From contig NZ_OY760905.1 in assembly GCF_963664135.1 (NCBI RefSeq), forward strand, positions 3,188,736 to 3,252,735: a stretch of DNA of 64,000 nucleotides. Direction: 5' to 3'. Below are positions 58,593-64,000 of the stretch, piece after piece (the first letter of the stretch is position 1; the number at the start of each line of letters is the position of its first letter). The position numbers and the translations under genes were made by a program. The stretch comes from an uncultured Acetobacterium sp. (GTDB taxonomy: Bacteria > Bacillota > Clostridia > Eubacteriales > Eubacteriaceae). Under the pieces are notes generated by a model that was not told the origin of the DNA, did no database searches, and worked only from the letters and a program-made list of their open reading frames with translations.

Positions 58593-59951
58593 TTAATTCT
58601 TAAAGCTATGAATCGGAGCGGGAATTTGTCCACCGCGATTGATAAAAACAGAACAGTCATTTTTGTTGACCGCCATAATCGGTGCCCGTCCGAGCAGTCC
58701 ACCAAATTCGGCTGTATCGCCAACATCTTTGCCATAGACTGGAATAACCCGAACACCAGTGGTTTTATTATTGATAACGCCAATGGCGGCTTCATCAGCT
58801 AAAATTCCTGAAATGGTGGAAGCCGGGGTATCGCCGGGAATGGCGACCATGTCGATGCCGACCGAACAAACGCTGGTCATCGCTTCGAGCTTGTCGAAGG
58901 TCAGGGCGCCGCATTCCACTGCTTCAATCATTCCTTCGTCTTCGCTGACTGGGATAAAGGCTCCACTAAAACCACCCACCGAGGTAGAGGCCATGATACC
59001 ACCTTTTTTAACGGCATCGTTCAGCATCGCAAGGGCAGCGGTAGTACCATGGGTACCACAGTGCTCCAGGCCCATTTCTTCCAAAATTCGGGCAACGCTG
59101 TCGCCGATTTCTGGGGTTGGGGCCAGCGATAAATCTAAAATCCCAAAGGGAACATTAAGGCGTTCAGCCACCGTGGTGCCAACCAGATGTCCGGCTCGGG
59201 TAATTTTAAAAGCTGTCTTCTTGATGATTTCAGCCATTTCTCCGAAGGATGCATCCTGGGCTTTTTCCAGCGCCCGTTTCACAACACCGGGGCCGCTGAC
59301 GCCAACATTGAGAACCGATTCCGCTTCACCGACGCCGTGAAAGGCACCGGCCATAAAGGGGTTGTCTTCAACCGCATTGGCAAAGGCTACAAATTTGGCG
59401 CAGCCAATCGAATCAGCATCCCGAGTCAGGTAAGCTGTTTCTTTAATCACTTCACCAAGACGCTTTACGGCATCCATGTTTATGCCCGCTTTGGATGAAC
59501 CAAGGTTGACTGATGAACAGACACAATTGGTAGTTGCCAGCGCTTCAGGAATGGAATCAATCAGAATCCGGTCGCCTTTGGTAAAGCCCTTGGGCACCAG
59601 GGCCGAGAACCCACCAATAAAGTTAATCCCCACCGTTGCGGCGGCCGCATCGAGAATTTTGGCATATTCAACATAATCTAAATCATCACTGCTGCCGGCG
59701 ATAAGCGAAATCGGCGTTACCGAGATCCGTTTATTGACAATGGGGATCCCCAATTCATTTTCGATCCGTTCGCCTTCTTTAACTAAATTTTCAGCCAAAT
59801 GAGTGATTTTATCATAAATTTTTTGTCGGCTTTTCGCGCCGGAAGAATCGATGCAATCAAGCAAAGAAATTCCCATGGTGATGGTCCGGATATCCAGCCG
59901 TTCTTTTTCGATCATTCTTACCGTCTCTAGGACGTCCTTAAACATTGCCAT
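58593..59951 (-). CDS. UPF0210 (PFL-like) family protein
   Basis: A 452-residue cytoplasmic protein of the conserved UPF0210/DUF711 family, with no settled biochemical function. It is related in fold to the pyruvate formate-lyase-like superfamily by database naming, but lacks a glycyl-radical motif. Conserved blocks include [67 protein letters not shown] and [19 protein letters not shown]. It follows the ACT-domain gene by 13 bases. That pairing of ACT (UPF0237) and UPF0210 is conserved across Firmicutes and suggests an amino-acid-regulated enzyme. Confidence 0.92.
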   Translation of the reverse strand: MAMFKDVLETVRMIEKERLDIRTITMGISLLDCIDSSGAKSRQKIYDKITHLAENLVKEGERIENELGIPIVNKRISVTPISLIAGSSDDLDYVEYAKILDAAAATVGINFIGGFSALVPKGFTKGDRILIDSIPEALATTNCVCSSVNLGSSKAGINMDAVKRLGEVIKETAYLTRDADSIGCAKFVAFANAVEDNPFMAGAFHGVGEAESVLNVGVSGPGVVKRALEKAQDASFGEMAEIIKKTAFKITRAGHLVGTTVAERLNVPFGILDLSLAPTPEIGDSVARILEEMGLEHCGTHGTTAALAMLNDAVKKGGIMASTSVGGFSGAFIPVSEDEGMIEAVECGALTFDKLEAMTSVCSVGIDMVAIPGDTPASTISGILADEAAIGVINNKTTGVRVIPVYGKDVGDTAEFGGLLGRAPIMAVNKNDCSVFINRGGQIPAPIHSFKN

Positions 59952-59964
59952 CTATTCGGCCGCC

Positions 59965-60234
59965 TTAAATGGTGTGCATGGCATTGAAAAGATCTTCATG
60001 CTGAATGCGGATGGACATGCCAATGGTGTTGCCGATTTCTTCCAGTGCGGCTTTAAGCACACCAAAATCCACAGACATATTTTTCATGTCGACGAGCATG
60101 ATCATGGTGAAAAAATCATGCATAACTGTTTGACTGATATCCTCTATATTGACTTCATTTTCTGCCAAAATCTTTGATACATTATAAATAATACCGGTGC
60201 GGTCTTTTCCAATAACCGTAACTACTGCTCTCAT
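59965..60234 (-). CDS. ACT-domain protein (UPF0237)
   Basis: An 89-residue stand-alone ACT domain with the typical opening MRAVVTVIGKDRTGIIYNVSKILAE and IEDISQTVMHDFFTMIMLVDM. It resembles the GcvR-like regulators that bind amino acids. AAGGAGTTATTAAACA precedes the ATG. It is first in the operon with UPF0210 and FmdE genes. Confidence 0.93.
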   Translation of the reverse strand: MRAVVTVIGKDRTGIIYNVSKILAENEVNIEDISQTVMHDFFTMIMLVDMKNMSVDFGVLKAALEEIGNTIGMSIRIQHEDLFNAMHTI

Positions 60235-60268
60235 TGTTTAATAACTCCTTAATTTTCATTATTGTAAT

Positions 60269-60297
60269 AGTTTAAACCAAAATACGTACAATCACAA
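60269..60297 (-). promoter_or_regulatory. Promoter of the ACT-UPF0210-FmdE operon
   Basis: Minus strand: TTGTGA (60297-60292), 17 bases, TAAACT (60274-60269). It is a moderate match. Confidence 0.5.
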
Positions 60298-60432
60298 GTT
60301 ATAATGTAGAAATCTTAAAGGAAAGACGATAGAGAATTTTTTATTAAGCTTTTTGATATAAAATCAATACAAATGTTGTGAATTTTTAACAAAATAAATC
60401 GCTATTTTTTGCTTAATAGCCAGTTTCGCAAC

Positions 60433-60461
60433 TTGTGAAGGGTGGTGGAGTGTGGTATAAT
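60433..60461 (+). promoter_or_regulatory. Promoter of the dcw cluster
   Basis: TTGTGA (60433-60438), 17 bases, TATAAT (60456-60461), 45 bases ahead of mraZ. It overlaps the MraZ-type repeats. Confidence 0.8.
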
Positions 60462-60475
60462 GTGGAAGAAAATGG
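60443..60475 (+). promoter_or_regulatory. MraZ-type operator: four TGG repeats at 10-bp intervals
   Basis: TGG occurs at 60443, 60453, 60463 and 60473, exactly one helical turn apart, three of them as GTGG. MraZ of other bacteria binds arrays of TGGGN-like repeats with this spacing in front of its own operon. The array spans the spacer, the -10 and the start site, so binding should repress. Confidence 0.75.
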
Positions 60476-60505
60476 AAGAGCAAAGTAAGAAGGAGGGGGA
60501 TCTGG

Positions 60506-60937
60506 ATGTTTTTTGGAGAGTATGAACATAATATCGACGACAAGGGACGATTGATCATTCCTTCAAAATTCAGAGAATCTCTGGGCGGGGAATTCGTTTT
60601 AACAAAAGGATTGGACTGCTGCTTGTTTGTTTTTTCAATGGAAGAGTGGGAGAATTTCGAAAGTAAGTTAAAATCACTACCCGTATCGGATAAAGATGCG
60701 CGAGCATTTACCCGATTTTTCTTTGCCGGCGCTGCCGATTGTGAACTGGATCGACAAGGTCGGGCCAGCATTCCACTATCGCTTCGCAAATATGCAAAAA
60801 TAACAAAAGAGGTGACCATTATCGGAGTTTCAAATCGCTTGGAAATTTGGGACAGTCAATTATGGTCCAGCTATAACGATAATGATGATCTAAACTATGA
60901 GGACATTGCCAATAACATGGCAATGCTGGGAATTTAA
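60506..60937 (+). CDS. mraZ: MraZ transcriptional regulator
   Basis: A 143-residue DNA-binding regulator of the dcw operon, built from two AbrB-like repeats. Both DxxGR motifs are seen: [16 protein letters not shown] (about residues 10-25) and [16 protein letters not shown] (about residues 82-97). ATG 60506 follows AAGGAGGGGGATCTGG. The adjoining promoter carries a matching repeat array. rsmH starts immediately after its stop codon (TAAATG), implying coupled translation. Confidence 0.97.
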   Translation: MFFGEYEHNIDDKGRLIIPSKFRESLGGEFVLTKGLDCCLFVFSMEEWENFESKLKSLPVSDKDARAFTRFFFAGAADCELDRQGRASIPLSLRKYAKITKEVTIIGVSNRLEIWDSQLWSSYNDNDDLNYEDIANNMAMLGI

Positions 60938-61894
60938 ATGAAGCCTAAAACATTTTCTCATACCACCGTTTTGTTGCGGGAATCCATCGAAGGCTTGGCC
61001 ATTAAACCGGACGGCGTCTATGTGGATTGTACCCTGGGTGGTGGTGGACATTCTGAATGGATTTGTGAATCATTGGATGAAAGTGGCGTTTTGGTCGGTA
61101 TTGACCAAGATGATTATGCTTTGGATTATGCAAAAGATCGTTTAGTAGCTTACACCTGCCAGCGTCATTTTGTAAAAAGTAATTTTGCCAGTTTAGCCAA
61201 GGTTCTAAAGAGCCTCCATCTCTTTGGGATCGACGGTATTCTATATGACCTCGGGGTTTCGTCATTTCAACTGGATGACGATACCCGAGGCTTTTCTTAT
61301 CATAATGATGGCCCGCTGGATATGCGAATGAACCAGTCAGCTGATTTAACCGCCGAAATGGTGGTCAATGACTATCACCCCGGGGAATTGAAAAAGATTC
61401 TATTCCTGTATGGGGAAGAAAAATATGCCAGTCAAATTGTTAAGGCTATTGTCAGAGCCAGAGAAGTAAAGCGAATTACGACAACTTTGGAGTTAAGTGA
61501 GATTGTCAAAAATGCTTATCCTCCGAAAGAACGTTTTAAAGAAAAACATCCCTCAAGAAAAACCTTTCAGGCCATTCGACTGGAAGTGAATGGGGAATTA
61601 AAAATATTAGAAGATGCCTTAACCCAAGGTCTTGATGCCTTAAAACCTGGTGGCAGAATGTGTGTGATCACCTTTCATTCCCTGGAAGATCGGGTTGTTA
61701 AGCATCTCTTTAAAGAGAAAGCCAACCCCTGCACCTGTCCGTCAGATTTTCCCCAATGTGTGTGTGGAAAACTACCGGAAGTAAAGCTTATTTCCAGAAA
61801 ACCCATTGTTCCAGGTGTCGATGAACTGGAAGAGAATCGGCGTTCGCGAAGTGCCAAACTGCGGATTGCTGAAAAGCTGGGAACAGGAAATTAA
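60938..61894 (+). CDS. rsmH: 16S rRNA m4C1402 methyltransferase
   Basis: SAM-dependent methyltransferase of 318 residues, formerly MraW. SAM-binding motif DCTLGGGGHSEWICE, then GIDQDDYALDYA, GILYDLGVSSFQLDD, GPLDMRMNQS, and the C-terminal FHSLEDRVVKH. Starts directly after mraZ. Its place is standard in the dcw cluster. Confidence 0.97.
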   Translation: MKPKTFSHTTVLLRESIEGLAIKPDGVYVDCTLGGGGHSEWICESLDESGVLVGIDQDDYALDYAKDRLVAYTCQRHFVKSNFASLAKVLKSLHLFGIDGILYDLGVSSFQLDDDTRGFSYHNDGPLDMRMNQSADLTAEMVVNDYHPGELKKILFLYGEEKYASQIVKAIVRAREVKRITTTLELSEIVKNAYPPKERFKEKHPSRKTFQAIRLEVNGELKILEDALTQGLDALKPGGRMCVITFHSLEDRVVKHLFKEKANPCTCPSDFPQCVCGKLPEVKLISRKPIVPGVDELEENRRSRSAKLRIAEKLGTGN

Positions 61895-61911
61895 GAAAAA
61901 AGGAGCGTTCC

Positions 61912-62295
61912 ATGGCGACCACAAAAAAAAGAGTAACCACACCCAAAAAGAAAGAAAAGCGAATGACCATCAGTTCATATGTCATGATCATTGGTCTTTT
62001 GGCATTTCTGGCAATGGTTGGAATATTGTTTCAACATGCTGAAATCACGCAAAAAAATACTGAAATCAGAAGTCTTCAGAAAACCCTGGAGGATGCTATT
62101 CAGGTCAATGACAGCAAGGAAGGTCAGTTGGTAACAAACATGAATCTCCAATCCATTGAAGCTCAGGCCAGAGGATATGGAATGACTGAGCCGGTTCAGG
62201 AACAATATCGGCGGGAACTGGTTACCGAAAAAAAGGATGAATCGATTATGTCGGATTCTGAAATTGTCAAAAGTTGGTTTGAAAATTTGTTTTAA
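61912..62295 (+). CDS. ftsL: FtsL-like septum protein
   Basis: A 127-residue bitopic protein: a Lys-rich cytoplasmic tail (residues 1-20), one transmembrane segment (about 24-44, SYVMIIGLLAFLAMVGILF), then a coiled coil (AEITQKNTEIRSLQKTLEDA). Weak sequence conservation is normal for FtsL; its identity rests on topology and position between rsmH and the PBP gene. ATG 61912 follows AAAGGAGCGTTCC. Confidence 0.85.
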   Translation: MATTKKRVTTPKKKEKRMTISSYVMIIGLLAFLAMVGILFQHAEITQKNTEIRSLQKTLEDAIQVNDSKEGQLVTNMNLQSIEAQARGYGMTEPVQEQYRRELVTEKKDESIMSDSEIVKSWFENLF

Positions 62296-62356
62296 GTTAG
62301 GGTTTATTTAAGCTGTGTCAGGTAAGCTTGAATAAATAATATTTTGGAGAAAAAAC

Positions 62357-64000
62357 GTGAATATAAAAAAGAAGGCACAACGAGAGATTGGACCAGTCGG
62401 CAAACAGAATCGAATCATGATTGCCTTGGTTGTACTTTCATTGTGCTTAATTATTGTTATTGGAAAATTGTTTTCCCTGCAAATTGTGAATTCAACCGGA
62501 AAATATGAACGACAGGTCGATCAATTGGTTGAAGAAGTGCCCATCAAAGCATCTCGGGGTGATATTTATGATCGCAACAAAAATGTCTTGGCCAAAGATT
62601 CATCGGCTACGGCATTAAATGTAATCCCCTATGAAGTAGAGCAGCCGGAGCGGTTGGCAAATACGCTAAGCGCTAAGCTTGGCCTGAAATACGAAGATAT
62701 TATGGCCAAAATATCGGTGCTGGAAAATGACATTGTTGAGGTCAAAAACGGGATTAGTCAAGGAGCCGCCGTGATTGTGCTCAGTCACAATTTTGATGGG
62801 GTCACCATTGAAGATGGCACCTTATATTTTGAACCAATAAAAATTAAAGATCCTAAGGCAGTGGCATCAGCTATTTCCGGCGATTTGGATTATGATTATG
62901 AATCACTATACGATAAAGCCACTCGAAAAGAAAATCAGCCGGTGTTGATTCGCGGTAAGGTTGATAATGCACTGGCATTGGAAATCAAAGATTCAGAGGC
63001 GATCAAAGACGATTCAGGAGAAGTTCAAAGCTACAATGGGATTGAACTTTTAGATGACTACCGACGATATTATACCAATGGAAACTTTGCTTCCTACATT
63101 TTGGGATTTACCGGAATGGATTATAGTGGTTTATACGGTGTTGAAGCTACCTATAATGATGTGCTCAGTGGCGAAGACGGCGTTGTTTATTTTCAAAAAG
63201 ATGCGGATGGTAACCAGATCCCTTCCCAGACGAAAATTCTGAAAGAGCCTGTTCAGGGGGAAGATATCGTCCTAACCATTGACAGTAATATTCAGCTAAT
63301 GGCTGAAAAAGCAGTGAAGGAAGCTGCAGCAACCTGGAAAACAAAAAGTGTTACCGCGATCGTTATGGAAACAAAAACTGGCGAGGTAGTTGCCATGGCG
63401 ACCACCCCAGACTATAATCTCAACGATCCTTTTACGCTGGATCCAACCTTTGCGGCAACCCATGCTGAAGACTTGGCTGGAAAAACAGATGAAGAAAAAT
63501 TAGCCGAAATGTATAAAAACCAGGCCGTGAGTTTCATTTATGAGCCAGGTTCAACTTTTAAAGCCCTTACTGGTTCAGCTGCTTTGGAAGAAGGGGTTAT
63601 CACCCCCGATACAATTGTCTATTGTGATGGTGCCATTCAGGTCGGAGATGCAGTAATTAATTGTGCGACTGGTCCTCATGGCGCCGAGACTGTTTCAGAT
63701 GCGATTGCCCACTCCTGTAACCCAGGGCTGGTTCAGATTATTGAAAAATTAAACCCAGATGTTTTTTATCAATATGTCTATAATTTTGGACTGGGTCAAA
63801 CAACTGGTATCGAGTTAGACGGTGAAGAGTCGGGAATCGTTAATCGTCTATCCACCGCCAATGGGGGAGTCAATGAAGTGGATTATGCCACATTTTCATT
63901 TGGACAGGGCCTGGCGGTTACACCGATACAAATAATAAGTGCGCTAAACTGTGTAGTAAATAATGGGTATTATGAGAAACCCACAATCATTTCCAGTGAA
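62357..64000 (+). CDS. Class B penicillin-binding protein (FtsI/SpoVD type), 3' end missing
   Basis: A transpeptidase of septal or spore peptidoglycan synthesis; 548 residues are visible and the frame is open to the window edge. Start GTG 62357 follows TTTTGGAGAAAAAAC. A short cytoplasmic tail precedes a transmembrane segment (about residues 21-42, LVVLSLCLIIVIGKLFSL). The pedestal domain starts with RGDIYDRNKNVLA. The transpeptidase domain has the SxxK motif S399TFK402 and the SxN motif S453-C-N455. The KTG motif lies beyond the edge, as does any C-terminal PASTA domain that would separate SpoVD/PBP2x from FtsI. Confidence 0.95.
   Translation, partial: MNIKKKAQREIGPVGKQNRIMIALVVLSLCLIIVIGKLFSLQIVNSTGKYERQVDQLVEEVPIKASRGDIYDRNKNVLAKDSSATALNVIPYEVEQPERLANTLSAKLGLKYEDIMAKISVLENDIVEVKNGISQGAAVIVLSHNFDGVTIEDGTLYFEPIKIKDPKAVASAISGDLDYDYESLYDKATRKENQPVLIRGKVDNALALEIKDSEAIKDDSGEVQSYNGIELLDDYRRYYTNGNFASYILGFTGMDYSGLYGVEATYNDVLSGEDGVVYFQKDADGNQIPSQTKILKEPVQGEDIVLTIDSNIQLMAEKAVKEAAATWKTKSVTAIVMETKTGEVVAMATTPDYNLNDPFTLDPTFAATHAEDLAGKTDEEKLAEMYKNQAVSFIYEPGSTFKALTGSAALEEGVITPDTIVYCDGAIQVGDAVINCATGPHGAETVSDAIAHSCNPGLVQIIEKLNPDVFYQYVYNFGLGQTTGIELDGEESGIVNRLSTANGGVNEVDYATFSFGQGLAVTPIQIISALNCVVNNGYYEKPTIISSE

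Noticed and set aside
60364..60819. A 151-codon minus-strand frame opposite mraZ
   Set aside because: It is antisense to the well-supported mraZ gene and matches no family.

Overview
The window comes from an anaerobic, acetogenic Firmicute, almost certainly an Acetobacterium species. Three things support this. The run fhs-fchA-folD-rnfC2-metV-metF has the gene order of the Acetobacterium woodii methyl-branch (Wood-Ljungdahl) operon. Next to it lies a corrinoid-dependent methyltransferase cluster of the O-demethylase type. The 16S rRNA reads as a low-GC clostridial (Eubacteriaceae-like) sequence. The species cannot be fixed from the window alone.

Layout. 1-11.7 kb: the transcription/translation block rpoB (5' cut by the window edge), rpoC, an L7Ae-like protein, rpsL, rpsG, fusA and tuf, closed by a strong terminator. 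11.9-25.0 kb: an accessory methyl-metabolism region. It holds a small DUF4177-like protein, a TetR regulator divergent from a GPH-type transporter, an aromatic-acid-type MFS transporter, a three-gene minus-strand methyltransferase operon (UroD-like methyltransferase I, MtrH-like methyltransferase II, corrinoid protein), a second minus-strand operon (corrinoid activase, asparaginase-like protein, FAD/[2Fe-2S] oxidoreductase) and a divergent second methyltransferase II. An inverted repeat, ATTTACT-N8-AGTAAAT, occurs both at the TetR/transporter intergenic region and at the promoter of the methyltransferase operon, suggesting one regulon. 25.4-32.9 kb: a long leader and the methyl-branch operon that takes formate to methyl-THF, the pool that methyltransferase II would feed.

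33.2-41.2 kb: amidohydrolase, VanX-type dipeptidase, a UPF0182 membrane protein, then serS-greA-lysS. 41.2-43.2 kb: a scarred segment with a PiT permease, a coupled 54-residue ORF, a tyrosine-recombinase fragment and a decayed second copy of the lysS 3' end, resembling the remains of an element integrated at lysS. 43.4-48.7 kb: a complete rRNA operon (tandem promoters, 16S, 23S, 5S, no tRNA in the spacer). 48.7-60.2 kb: assorted genes including a FlxA-like protein, a CASTOR/POLLUX-type channel, a sirtuin, a PucR-type regulator with a downstream membrane protein, a LOR/SDH-type protein, and an FmdE / UPF0210 / ACT-domain group. 60.4-64 kb: start of the dcw cell-division cluster (mraZ, rsmH, ftsL-like, class B PBP cut by the right edge), with four exactly 10-bp-spaced TGG repeats at the promoter that look like the MraZ operator.

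Functional logic: the transporters would import a methoxylated (probably aromatic) compound; methyltransferase I moves the methyl group to the corrinoid protein; methyltransferase II moves it to THF; the activase re-reduces inactive cob(II)alamin; methyl-THF joins the pathway encoded immediately downstream. The substrate is an inference from gene families and neighbours.
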